Assembly: GCA_014804785.1 (NCBI GenBank)
Contig: JAAUZD010000026.1
Location: 237,304-301,303 of the forward strand
Length of the DNA stretch: 64,000 bases
DNA from: Lachnospiraceae bacterium
GTDB lineage: Bacteria; Bacillota; Clostridia; Lachnospirales; Lachnospiraceae
Direction of reading: 5' to 3'
A model generated the notes under the pieces. The model was given only the letters and a program-made list of their open reading frames with translations, searched no databases and was not told the origin of the DNA. Position numbers and translations under genes: made by a program. Positions 1 through 8,226 of the stretch are shown piece by piece (the first letter of the stretch is position 1; each line of letters starts with the position of its first letter).

Positions 1-155
1 GTCTAAAATGCACAAAAAAACAAGATAGAAATTGTAATATTTGTGAATCGTGAGTATTTACGTAAAATGAGGGGTATGCTATTATACTACTTGTAACCCC
101 CCCAATACATTATATAGTTTTTTGCTATACCCCATAAGAAAGAAATACCTTCTCT

Positions 156-187
156 AAAAAGGACAGTAATTCGTTACTGTCTTTTTT
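156..187 (+). terminator. Intrinsic terminator of a gene upstream of the window
   Basis: An 8-bp perfect stem (162-169 with 174-181) closes a TTCG tetraloop. An A-run precedes it and a T-run (182-187) follows, so it could act in both directions. It probably ends transcription of a gene that lies to the left of the window. No gene is visible in 1-281. Confidence 0.8.
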
Positions 188-211
188 ACTGCCCAAGTGG
201 TACAATGTATA

Positions 212-240
212 TTGATAATCTGTTGGGTATAGTATAATAT
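212..240 (+). promoter_or_regulatory. Possible promoter of the GH13 gene
   Basis: TTGATA at 212-217 is followed by overlapping -10-like hexamers: TATAAT at 233-238 (15-bp spacing) and TAATAT at 235-240 (17-bp spacing). The spacing to the better hexamer is short, so this is a weak call from sequence alone. Confidence 0.35.
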
Positions 241-281
241 ATACATGTAATTGTATTTCAAGGAAACGGAGTTGACTATAT

Positions 282-2411
282 ATGGATTTTGATCGATTAA
301 TGAAAGCAGAGTATAACAGGCATTATATAGAAGGCATGCGGCCTGTTTTAGATAGAAAGTCATTATTCAGCGATACGACAGAGGATTACTTGTCTCCTTC
401 TGAACCAAATCCTTATTCACAGATTACGATCAGGTTCCGGGCAGCGCTTAATAATGTTGATAGGGTCTTTATGGTGAACCAGGGAACCCGGAATATTATG
501 CACAAAGAAAGTCAGGATGATAATTTTGATTATTTTGCATGTGAGACAGAAGTAGAGGACGCGGAATACGCATATCATTTTGAAGTCCAGATTGGCAAGA
601 TCACCTGCATTTACGATACAAGGGGAGTAGCAAAAGAAGCTTCGCCGGAATATGATTTCCGGGTCATTCCCGGATTCAAAACACCCCAGTGGGCAAAAGG
701 TGCGGTCATGTATCAGATTTATGTGGACCGTTTTTATAATGGGGATCCATCTAATGATGTTCTCACGTCGGAATATGAATATATTGGCGACAAGACAGTG
801 AAAGTTGATGACTGGAATAAGTACCCGGCAGTGATGGGTGTTCGTGAATTCTATGGCGGAGACTTACAAGGGGTGCTGGATAAGATGGACTATCTGCAGG
901 GTCTGGGGATAGATGTAATCTATTTTAATCCGCTGTTTGTTTCGCCTTCAAATCATAAATATGATATTCAGGATTATGACTGCATAGATCCGCACATCGG
1001 GAAAATCGTCAGTGATGAAGGCGAACTGCTTAACCATGATCAGCATGAGAACCGGTTTGCCAGCAGATATATTGACAGGGTTACAAATAAGAAGAACCTG
1101 GATGCCAGCAATGAACTGTTTGCCAAAGTGGTCGAGGAAGCGCATAGAAGAGGCATGAGGGTTATACTGGACGGTGTGTTCAATCACTGCGGTTCTTTTA
1201 ACAAATGGATGGACAGAGAAAGAATATATGAGAATGCGGAAGGGTATGAAAAGGGGGCACATATCAGTAAAGACAGCCCTTATTATAACTATTTCCAGTT
1301 TTATAATGATAATGCCTGGCCTTATAATACCAGTTATGATGGCTGGTGGGGGCATGATACGCTTCCAAAGCTGAATTATGAAAAATCCCGGGAATTATTT
1401 GATTATATCATGCGGATTGCAGCGAAGTGGGTGTCTCCTCCGTATAATGCAGACGGATGGCGGCTGGATGTAGCTGCGGATTTAGGTCACAGTCCGGAGT
1501 TTAACCATTATTTCTGGAAAGAGTTCCGAAAGGCTGTAAGGCATGCAAATCCCAATGCGATTGTCCTGGCGGAGCATTACGGTAATCCAAGGGACTGGCT
1601 GAACGGCGAGGAATGGGATACGGTAATGAACTATGATGCATTTATGGAGCCGGTAACATGGTTCCTGACGGGTATGCAGAAACATAGCGATGACTACAGA
1701 GGTGACTTGTATGGAAATGCAGACAGCTTTATGGGTGCTATGAGACATCACATGGCAAGCTTCACGACGCCGTCGCTTCAGATTGCAATGAATGAGCTTT
1801 CCAACCATGATCATTCCAGGTTCTTAACCAGAACCAACAAGAAGGTGGGAAGAACCAATACACTGGGCGCCCATGCAGCGGATGAGGGAATTAATAAAGC
1901 TGTTATGCGGGAGGCGGTGGTCATTCAGATGACATGGCCGGGAGCGCCTACGATTTATTACGGTGATGAAGCAGGCGTCTGCGGGTTTACGGATCCGGAT
2001 AATAGAAGAACTTATCCATGGGGACACGAAGATCAGGAATTGATTCAATTCCACAGAGAAATGATACGCATTCATAAAGAAAATCCTGAAATTCTCACCG
2101 GATCCCTTAAATTTATCGATCATGGCTATAATGTGCTGGGGTATGGCAGATTCAACCGGAAAGCGGCTGTTGTGGTGTTGATCAATAATAATGACCATGA
2201 AGTGACAAGGGAAGTGTCCGTTTGGCAGTTGGGGATTCCCAAGGAGAGCGTGCTTAAAAGCCTGATGCTTACCGGCGAAGAGGGATATTCTACGCAGTCT
2301 CATGAATATCCGGTGATATCAGGAAAGATTTGTATAACACTTGCGAAGACTTCAGCAATTGTGCTGAAATATGAAAAACGGGCGTCTAAAAATTTTCTTC
2401 TTTTTAAGTAA
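282..2411 (+). CDS. GH13 alpha-amylase family glycosidase (neopullulanase/cyclomaltodextrinase-like)
   Basis: Intracellular alpha-glucan hydrolase of 709 residues, likely acting on maltodextrins or cyclodextrins taken up by the cell. Residues about 25-135 resemble the N-terminal CBM34-like beta domain of the neopullulanase/cyclomaltodextrinase group. The catalytic barrel starts near residue 140 and shows the GH13 regions: DGVFNH (about 297), GWRLDVA with the Asp nucleophile (about 395), LAEHYG with the acid/base Glu (about 430) and NHDHSR with the transition-state Asp (about 510). A C-terminal beta domain follows. There is no signal peptide, so it is cytoplasmic. The ATG has GGAG ten bases upstream. 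It stands alone between terminators. The exact substrate cannot be fixed from sequence; alpha-glucosidase or pullulanase activity is possible. Confidence 0.9.
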   Translation: MDFDRLMKAEYNRHYIEGMRPVLDRKSLFSDTTEDYLSPSEPNPYSQITIRFRAALNNVDRVFMVNQGTRNIMHKESQDDNFDYFACETEVEDAEYAYHFEVQIGKITCIYDTRGVAKEASPEYDFRVIPGFKTPQWAKGAVMYQIYVDRFYNGDPSNDVLTSEYEYIGDKTVKVDDWNKYPAVMGVREFYGGDLQGVLDKMDYLQGLGIDVIYFNPLFVSPSNHKYDIQDYDCIDPHIGKIVSDEGELLNHDQHENRFASRYIDRVTNKKNLDASNELFAKVVEEAHRRGMRVILDGVFNHCGSFNKWMDRERIYENAEGYEKGAHISKDSPYYNYFQFYNDNAWPYNTSYDGWWGHDTLPKLNYEKSRELFDYIMRIAAKWVSPPYNADGWRLDVAADLGHSPEFNHYFWKEFRKAVRHANPNAIVLAEHYGNPRDWLNGEEWDTVMNYDAFMEPVTWFLTGMQKHSDDYRGDLYGNADSFMGAMRHHMASFTTPSLQIAMNELSNHDHSRFLTRTNKKVGRTNTLGAHAADEGINKAVMREAVVIQMTWPGAPTIYYGDEAGVCGFTDPDNRRTYPWGHEDQELIQFHREMIRIHKENPEILTGSLKFIDHGYNVLGYGRFNRKAAVVVLINNNDHEVTREVSVWQLGIPKESVLKSLMLTGEEGYSTQSHEYPVISGKICITLAKTSAIVLKYEKRASKNFLLFK

Positions 2412-2422
2412 ATACAAAATCG

Positions 2423-2465
2423 AAAATCCACTGGGCAAATTTTTAAACCTGGTGGATTTTTTTGC
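2423..2465 (+). terminator. Terminator of the GH13 gene
   Basis: A 9-bp stem (2423-2431 with 2452-2460) is followed by a T-run, directly after the GH13 stop codon. Confidence 0.75.
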
Positions 2466-2535
2466 AAAAGGTTATACTCTACACTCTATAAGGTAAGGAT
2501 GGCGCATGCAGGTCATAAGATAAAACTTTTTATAG

Positions 2536-2567
2536 AAAAACTCCGGCACATTCATGCCGGAGCTTTT
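2536..2567 (-). terminator. Terminator of the minus-strand lipoprotein gene
   Basis: CTCCGGCA (2541-2548) pairs perfectly with TGCCGGAG (2555-2562). On the minus strand this stem is followed by a T-run (2540-2536). It lies 40 bases after the stop of the lipoprotein gene and converges with the GH13 terminator. Confidence 0.8.
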
Positions 2568-2604
2568 TCTATATCCATATGTAATGTTCGATGTAAATTT
2601 TATC

Positions 2605-3306
2605 TTACTGGAACATAGCTGCTGCGATATCATTTGAAAAGCCGTCCATGTCGTTGGGAAGCCATGCAACGGTTTCCTTGCCGTTTACATCAACTGCAAG
2701 CCTTTCACAGTTTACGGTAATTTCCACAGGTTCTGTACTAAGCTCCATGTCAGAAAGTTCTGTTAAAAAGTCGTTGAGATACTGTTGCATATATTTTGAC
2801 ATTACTTCCATATCACCGCCCATGATAGCTATCTGATCGTCTTCTGTGAGGCTGTCTAACATTTTTGCCTGAGCATCCATCATGGCCTGATTCATGTCAC
2901 TCATGGAATAACCATATACCTTCAAGGTAACAACCGTTTTGTCGCTGCTTTCAGAAGTAATTTCAGTGGTATAGTTGACTTTGTCAAGAACTGCCACTAT
3001 GGAATCCGTTATTTCCTGTACTTCTTCATCAGATAAATCAACGCCGGCATTTGAAAGTTCACTGCTTAATTCGTCTACCAGTTCCATGTCAGCGCCCTCT
3101 TCAAAAAATGTACTGCGTACATCTTCTTCTGATGCAAAACCAAGCAGATCCTTCATGGGAGCAGCATTGCTCTTTGCGGTAAGCTCAAATAACGCACTTA
3201 CTGTCTCGTCGGCTGGAGCCATCTTAGTTCCGCAACCGGTCAAGGTCATGCACATGATTGCCATAATTGCAATTACAGCCAATACTCTTTTCTTCATTTT
3301 TTTCAT
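2605..3306 (-). CDS. Lipoprotein of unknown function (DUF5105-like architecture)
   Basis: Predicted secreted lipoprotein of 233 residues. The N-terminus (MKKMKKRVLAVIAIMAIMC...) is a classic signal peptide ending in a lipobox LTGC at residues about 21-24. The mature part is acidic and helical and contains no recognised catalytic motif. It resembles the many small clostridial lipoproteins with a two-helix plus beta-sheet domain, but I cannot name the family with confidence. The reading frame stays open for 72 codons upstream, but the ATG at 3306 is chosen because it has an AGAGGAG ribosome binding site and starts the signal peptide. It is a single-gene unit with its own terminator, and divergent from the ZTP-riboswitch operon. 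Confidence 0.75.
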   Translation of the reverse strand: MKKMKKRVLAVIAIMAIMCMTLTGCGTKMAPADETVSALFELTAKSNAAPMKDLLGFASEEDVRSTFFEEGADMELVDELSSELSNAGVDLSDEEVQEITDSIVAVLDKVNYTTEITSESSDKTVVTLKVYGYSMSDMNQAMMDAQAKMLDSLTEDDQIAIMGGDMEVMSKYMQQYLNDFLTELSDMELSTEPVEITVNCERLAVDVNGKETVAWLPNDMDGFSNDIAAAMFQ

Positions 3307-3478
3307 AATAAATACTCTCCTCTTTTGATTACGTTTAAGTGTATCGCTACCACTATAATTCGTAAAGTAATCATAATAAATAGGAAAAAAGTACTGATTT
3401 TGGGGATGTGTTGCAGTGTTTGCTATCTGATAAATAGCATATATCGAAAAAAAACGAAAATTATTATTTGCTTTATGC

Positions 3479-3507
3479 TTGCAATTATGGATTTCTTCTA
3501 TTATTAT
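3479..3507 (+). promoter_or_regulatory. Promoter of the purine operon
   Basis: TTGCAA (3479-3484), a 17-bp spacer and TATTAT (3502-3507). The implied start, near 3514, lies just before the riboswitch aptamer, which supports the call. Confidence 0.6.
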
Positions 3508-3517
3508 AGGAAATAGA

Positions 3518-3636
3518 TACACGACTGACGGAAACAGGAAGTGCCTGTGTAGGAGAACCTACAGGGAGTGTATTGTTCAAGAATGAGCCGACCGTCTGGG
3601 CAGCCCGGTGAGGGAATGTCCGGGCGTTATTTTGTT
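3518..3636 (+). promoter_or_regulatory. ZTP/ZMP (pfl) riboswitch with terminator
   Basis: The leader shows the two conserved blocks of the pfl motif: ACGACTGACGGAA around 3521-3533 and CCGACCGTCTGGGCA at 3588-3602, separated by a variable hairpin (CAGG...CCTG). Overlapping the second block, GCCCGG (3603-3608) can pair with CCGGGC (3620-3625) and is followed by a T-rich tract, forming a terminator. Known members bind ZTP or ZMP, the AICAR nucleotide that builds up when 10-formyl-THF is short, and switch on purine and folate genes. Here the genes downstream are the very enzymes that consume ZMP (AICAR formyltransferase) and close the IMP ring. Ligand control by antitermination is inferred from the family. 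Confidence 0.88.
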
Positions 3637-3673
3637 CCAAAAATTTTATGTTGTAAAAGGAATGGAGGATAAG

Positions 3674-4387
3674 ATGAACATGCTATCACTTGCACAGGAA
3701 CTTTCGGATAATGCATATCCGGGAAGAGGTATCGTCATTGGTAAGTCAAAAGATGGTACGAAAGCCGTAACAGCTTATTTTATTATGGGGAGAAGTTCTA
3801 ACAGCCGTAACCGTATTTTTGCGGCAGAAGGGGAGGGAATTAGGACGGAAGCCTTTGATCCGTCTAAATTAGAAGATCCCAGTCTGATTATTTACGCACC
3901 GGTGAGAGTGCTGGATCATATGACGATTGTCACAAACGGAGATCAGACGGATACTGCCTATGACGGATTAAAAAAGGGGCTGACCTTTGAACAGTCATTG
4001 CGGAGCCGGGAATTTGAACCGGACGGACCCAATTATACCCCAAGGATTTCAGGTCTTATGAATGTAAAGGATGGAAAATACGATTATGTGATGTCCATTT
4101 TAAAAAGCAACAATGGAAATCCTAATGGCTGCAACAGATACACTTATTCTTATGAGAATCCTATAGCAGGAGAAGGGCATTTCATACATACTTATATGCA
4201 TGACGGAAATCCGCTTCCCAGTTTTGAAGGCGAGCCAAAGCTTGTGGAGATAGAAGGAACCATTGATGAATTTACAGATAAAATCTGGAACAGTTTAAAT
4301 GAAGACAACAAAGTATCCTTATTTGTAAGATATATTGACATTGCAACAGGCAGATATGAGACACGTATTGTAAACAAAAATAAATAA
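3674..4387 (+). CDS. purO: IMP cyclohydrolase, PurO-type
   Basis: Catalyses the last step of purine synthesis, closing FAICAR to IMP. The protein (237 residues) belongs to the PF07826 type first described in archaea, not to the MGS-like cyclohydrolase domain found at the N-terminus of bacterial PurH. Recognisable parts are NAYPGRGIVIG near the N-terminus, YFIMGRSSNSRNR (about 37-50), the NGDQTD segment and the RSREFEPDGPNYTPRISG stretch. The ATG at 3674 is preferred: it has GGAGG five bases upstream. An in-frame GTG at 3608 lies inside the riboswitch terminator and is rejected. It is followed 36 bases later by the AICAR formyltransferase, so the two proteins together replace bifunctional PurH. 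The gene symbol is by analogy. Confidence 0.85.
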   Translation: MNMLSLAQELSDNAYPGRGIVIGKSKDGTKAVTAYFIMGRSSNSRNRIFAAEGEGIRTEAFDPSKLEDPSLIIYAPVRVLDHMTIVTNGDQTDTAYDGLKKGLTFEQSLRSREFEPDGPNYTPRISGLMNVKDGKYDYVMSILKSNNGNPNGCNRYTYSYENPIAGEGHFIHTYMHDGNPLPSFEGEPKLVEIEGTIDEFTDKIWNSLNEDNKVSLFVRYIDIATGRYETRIVNKNK

Positions 4388-4423
4388 TTCTGAGCGCAGA
4401 TTCAGCGTAGAAATGAGGAAAAT

Positions 4424-5602
4424 ATGAATGAGATTCAATTAAAATACGGATGTAACCCGAACCAGAAGCCTTCCAGAATTTTTATGGAGGACGGAAGTGA
4501 ACTTCCTGTTACGGTGTTGAATGGTAAGCCCGGATACATTAACTTCCTGGATGCTTTCAACGGATGGCAGCTGGTAAAAGAATTGAAGGAAGCGACCGGA
4601 CTTCCGGCAGCTACCTCCTTTAAACACGTCTCCCCGGCAGGAGCAGCAGTGGGACTGCCGCTTACACAGACACTTGCCAGGATTTACTGGGTGGATGATT
4701 TAGGAGAACTCTCTCCCCTTGCCTGTGCGTATGCAAGAGCAAGAGGGGCAGACAGGATGTCTTCTTTTGGTGATTTTATTGCTTTGTCCGATGTGTGTGA
4801 CGCAGATACAGCAAGGTTGATCAAGCGGGAAGTGTCTGATGGTGTGATTGCACCGGGATATACCGAAGAAGCAATGGAACTTTTAAAAGCAAAGAAAAAG
4901 GGCAATTATAATATTATCCAGATAGATCCTTCCTATGTGCCTGCGCCTGTTGAAAGAAAGCAGGTGTATGGAATCACCTTTGAACAGGGCAGGAACGAAC
5001 TGGATATAAACGGCGATTTGCTTTCCAATCTTGTGACAAAGAATAAGGAACTGCCGGAATCTGCTTTAATTGATATGAAAATCGCCTTGATTACGCTTAA
5101 ATATACGCAGTCCAATTCTGTCTGCTATGTAAAGGGCGGGCAGGCAATAGGAATCGGTGCAGGACAGCAGTCCAGAGTCCATTGCACAAGGCTGGCAGGT
5201 CAAAAAGCAGATAACTGGTATCTGCGTCAGGCACCCAAGGTACTTGACCTTCAGTTCGTGGATACGCTTGGACGTGCCGACAGGGATAATACCATTGATG
5301 TTTACATTGGGGATGAATATGAAGATGTGCTGCGCGAAGGCGAGTGGCAGAAACGATTTAAAGTAAAGCCGTCGGTTTTCACAAGAGAGGAAAAGAGGGC
5401 ATGGCTGGATGGAAATCAGGATGTGACGCTTGGATCGGATGCCTTTTTCCCGTTTTCAGATAACATTGAAAGAGCATACAAGAGCGGGGTGAAATACATT
5501 GCCCAGCCTGGTGGGTCAGTTCGTGATGATCTTGTAATAGAATGCTGTGATAAATACGATATGGTAATGGCATTTACTGGAATCAGACTGTTTCATCATT
5601 AA
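4424..5602 (+). CDS. purH: AICAR formyltransferase (stand-alone, PurH C-terminal type)
   Basis: Transfers a formyl group from 10-formyl-THF to AICAR (ZMP), giving FAICAR. Its 392 residues match the formyltransferase half of PurH only; the N-terminal IMP cyclohydrolase domain is absent and that activity is supplied by the preceding gene. The SFKHVSPAG segment (about residues 65-73) holds the Lys-His pair that is catalytic in this family, and the PSYVPAPVE and KYTQSNSVCYVKGGQ segments are also typical. It is the second gene of the riboswitch-controlled operon and is followed at once by a terminator with a GAAA tetraloop. Confidence 0.92.
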   Translation: MNEIQLKYGCNPNQKPSRIFMEDGSELPVTVLNGKPGYINFLDAFNGWQLVKELKEATGLPAATSFKHVSPAGAAVGLPLTQTLARIYWVDDLGELSPLACAYARARGADRMSSFGDFIALSDVCDADTARLIKREVSDGVIAPGYTEEAMELLKAKKKGNYNIIQIDPSYVPAPVERKQVYGITFEQGRNELDINGDLLSNLVTKNKELPESALIDMKIALITLKYTQSNSVCYVKGGQAIGIGAGQQSRVHCTRLAGQKADNWYLRQAPKVLDLQFVDTLGRADRDNTIDVYIGDEYEDVLREGEWQKRFKVKPSVFTREEKRAWLDGNQDVTLGSDAFFPFSDNIERAYKSGVKYIAQPGGSVRDDLVIECCDKYDMVMAFTGIRLFHH

Positions 5603-5628
5603 AAAAGGACACGAAAGTGTTCTTTTTT
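5603..5628 (+). terminator. Terminator of the purine operon
   Basis: GGACAC GAAA GTGTTC hairpin (5607-5622) with A-run before and T-run after, directly following the stop codon. Confidence 0.85.
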
Positions 5629-5709
5629 TATAAGTGCTGGTATTATTTGGTATAAAAGATTAATATAAGAGTATGAAACCAATATAGGACAAGGTAGATA
5701 AGGCGGAGC

Positions 5710-6756
5710 ATGGATAAAAAAACAGTCAAAAAAATAAATCGCAGGCAGGTAGTTGTATTTGTCGTTCTTATTTCAGCAATGATAGTTATGACTTTTTCAA
5801 GTTTGATTTATGTTGGAAAATGGGCAGACGAGGCGTGGGAAATAACTGATAAATCATATGAGCAGTTTGAGAGGCATTACATTTTAATTTCAGACTCAGA
5901 TGAGGATACTTTTTGGGAAAAAGTCTATGAAGAGGCAAGGAACTATGGGGAAGCGGAAGGAGTCTATTTGGAATGGGGCGGAAGAGAGCTCACCATGGAC
6001 TATTTAAAAGAGGAATTAATGAAAATAGCAATTGCGTCCAACGTGGACGGAATCATATTGGAAGGTGATGGAAGCGAAGGAGTCCGGGAATTGATTGATG
6101 AAGCCGTTGATCATGGGATACCGGTTGTAGCAGTGATGACAGACAGCTATGACAGTAAAAGACAAAGTTTTGTCGGAATAGGAAATCATGATCTGGGGCG
6201 CGAATATGGAAGGCAGATTATCCGAATTGCAAATAAGAATACAGAAGATGCATTGATTTTGATGGATACATCTGTGGAAGACAGTGGACAGAATCTCATT
6301 TATAATGGGATAAAGGACACTTTGGATAATGAGGGGAATCATTTAAATCTGGAATTGAAGACATTGGCGTTTAATGAAGATTCTCCCTTTGGGGAAGAAG
6401 AAGCAATTCGTAAGCTTTTTCTGAACAAAGATGAGCTTCCGGAAATTATTGTCTGCTTGAATGAAAAAAATACCATCAGTGCCTATCAGGCTGCTATTGA
6501 TTATAATCTTGTAGGGAAGGTTAAAATACTTGGTTATTCTGATGCTGATATTGTACTAAGCGCAATAAACCGGAATGTAATAGAGGCGACAATTGTAGTA
6601 GATGCAAAGCAGATAGGAAGCAGCTGCATGAAAGCGCTGGATGAATATATTGAAACTGGTCATGTAAATGATTTCTTTACCATGGACGTGAATGTCATTA
6701 CCTCAAATAATGTGGAGGGATACCTTAAAAATGCTGCGGAACAGGATGAAGAATAG
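5710..6756 (+). CDS. Membrane-anchored periplasmic-binding-protein-like sugar sensor
   Basis: Ribose/galactose-type binding protein (Peripla_BP_4 fold) of 348 residues. It has one uncleaved N-terminal membrane helix (about 17-38) and no lipobox, so it should be held on the outer face of the membrane. Typical segments are GIILEGDG (about 119), GIPVVAV, VGIGNHDLGREYG (about 157-169) and a late GYSDADIVL. The gene is directly upstream of and overlaps a YesM-like kinase, which suggests that it is the ligand-binding partner of that kinase and not a transport protein. Binding-protein/kinase/regulator triplets of this kind are known in Firmicutes. The ligand is probably a monosaccharide, by family. 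Confidence 0.82.
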   Translation: MDKKTVKKINRRQVVVFVVLISAMIVMTFSSLIYVGKWADEAWEITDKSYEQFERHYILISDSDEDTFWEKVYEEARNYGEAEGVYLEWGGRELTMDYLKEELMKIAIASNVDGIILEGDGSEGVRELIDEAVDHGIPVVAVMTDSYDSKRQSFVGIGNHDLGREYGRQIIRIANKNTEDALILMDTSVEDSGQNLIYNGIKDTLDNEGNHLNLELKTLAFNEDSPFGEEEAIRKLFLNKDELPEIIVCLNEKNTISAYQAAIDYNLVGKVKILGYSDADIVLSAINRNVIEATIVVDAKQIGSSCMKALDEYIETGHVNDFFTMDVNVITSNNVEGYLKNAAEQDEE

Positions 6757-8224
6757 AAAAAAATTTTTTATCAGTATTCAGACGAAATTGCTTTTTGTTT
6801 TTCTGCTGATTGCTTTGACTATCCTTGGAACGAACCTGTATATTTATATTAATATCAACAAGATGATTGCTAACATTGATAATGTGTATGAAAGCAACGC
6901 CATGCTGAATGAACTGCAGAGCAGACTGACTTTGATACACCGGTATATGGAAAATTTCCTTGATACAAAAGATACAGAGGCTATTGAAGGTTATCTTCGT
7001 AATGAACAGGAATATAGCAATCAGTTGGAAAATTTGAATGAAAATATTCTGAATGATGCCAAGATGATTGCAGAAAAAAATATTTACAATATGTCTTTAT
7101 CCTATTTAGAAATCACAGATAAAGCAATTGAGGCAAAGAGAGGAAGGAATGTAGCAAAGTACAGGGAATACTATGATGATGCGGATGAATTGTATGATTA
7201 TCTTAATTCTTACTTATACAGTTTAAATAATCAGCAGTTCAAAAACAATTCAGATAACTACGGAATGTTGTTTTCTACATTGAAATTTTCGGAGACATCT
7301 AATTTGATTATTCTTTGCATGGTCAGTGCATTAAACGGGATACTGATTGTATTTTTGACAAGAGGTATTACAAATCCGCTCAAAGAGCTGGTCAAAGCAG
7401 CGAATGAAGTGGCAAGTGGAAGATTGGATCTTGAACTGCAGGAAAGCGAAACACATGACGAAGTGGGTATCGTTACAAATGCATTTATCCAGATGGTGAA
7501 GAGCCTTGAGAACTATATCGAGCAGATTAAAAGAAGCATGGAGCTGGAAAGCGCAATGAAAGAAAAGCAGCTTATGATGGAGACACATTTGAGGGATGCC
7601 CAGCTCAACTATCTTCAGGCCCAGATCAATCCGCATTTTTTGTTCAATACCTTGAATGCGGGCGCCCAGCTTGCTATGATGGAAGGGGCGGATAGGACTT
7701 ATCAATATGTGCAGAATGTAGCTGATTTTTTCCGGTACAATGTAAAGAAAAATCATGATGTGGTAACGCTCAGAGAAGAAATTGAACTGGTGGACAATTA
7801 TATTTACATTATAAATGTAAGATTTTCAGGAGAAATCAACTTTAAGAAAAAAATTGATGAGGAATTGATTAATGTACAGATGCCGAGTATGATTCTGCAG
7901 CCGCTAGTGGAGAACTGCATTAACCATGGAATCAGAGATGTTGCATGGGAAAATCTGATAGAACTTTCTGTATATGAGGAGAGAGGCAATGTATGCGTAA
8001 GTGTGCGTGATAATGGTGCAGGAATGAGTAAAGATAAAATCGAAAGGATCCTGAATAGAAAACAGGAAGAAACAGATTTGAAGGATGCCATGAACGGAGT
8101 TGGTCTGGATAATGTAATCGTCAGGCTCCGGCTGTTTTTTGACAGGGAAGATGTAATTGAAATCACAAGTGCGGGACAGAATATGGGAACAGAAGTTGCG
8201 TTATATATTCCATTAGAGGTGTAG
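6731..8224 (+). CDS. Sensor histidine kinase, YesM/LytS-like (His_kinase family)
   Basis: Membrane sensor kinase of about 497 residues. Order: TM1 (about 12-35), extracytoplasmic helical region (to about 185), TM2 (about 190-212), HAMP (about 213-265), short coiled coil, the phospho-acceptor motif QINPHFLFNTLN (His near 301) of the PF06580 family, then a HATPase_c domain with LQPLVENCINHGI and DNGAGM. The start is uncertain: ATG 6731 (GGAGG 12 bases upstream, overlapping the previous gene by 26 bases) or ATG 6746. It is translationally coupled to the binding-protein-like sensor and followed after 2 bases by the response regulator. Its likely role is to report extracellular sugar to the regulator. 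Confidence 0.9.
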   Translation: MLRNRMKNRKKFFISIQTKLLFVFLLIALTILGTNLYIYININKMIANIDNVYESNAMLNELQSRLTLIHRYMENFLDTKDTEAIEGYLRNEQEYSNQLENLNENILNDAKMIAEKNIYNMSLSYLEITDKAIEAKRGRNVAKYREYYDDADELYDYLNSYLYSLNNQQFKNNSDNYGMLFSTLKFSETSNLIILCMVSALNGILIVFLTRGITNPLKELVKAANEVASGRLDLELQESETHDEVGIVTNAFIQMVKSLENYIEQIKRSMELESAMKEKQLMMETHLRDAQLNYLQAQINPHFLFNTLNAGAQLAMMEGADRTYQYVQNVADFFRYNVKKNHDVVTLREEIELVDNYIYIINVRFSGEINFKKKIDEELINVQMPSMILQPLVENCINHGIRDVAWENLIELSVYEERGNVCVSVRDNGAGMSKDKIERILNRKQEETDLKDAMNGVGLDNVIVRLRLFFDREDVIEITSAGQNMGTEVALYIPLEV

Positions 8225-8226
8225 AG

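Noticed and set aside
71..133. GGGGTAT / ATACCCC inverted repeat in the first intergenic region
   Set aside because: The arms are only 7 bp with a 49-base loop, which is compatible with chance.
3608..3673. In-frame GTG extension of the IMP cyclohydrolase
   Set aside because: It lies inside the terminator of the riboswitch and has no ribosome binding site; ATG 3674 has GGAGG.
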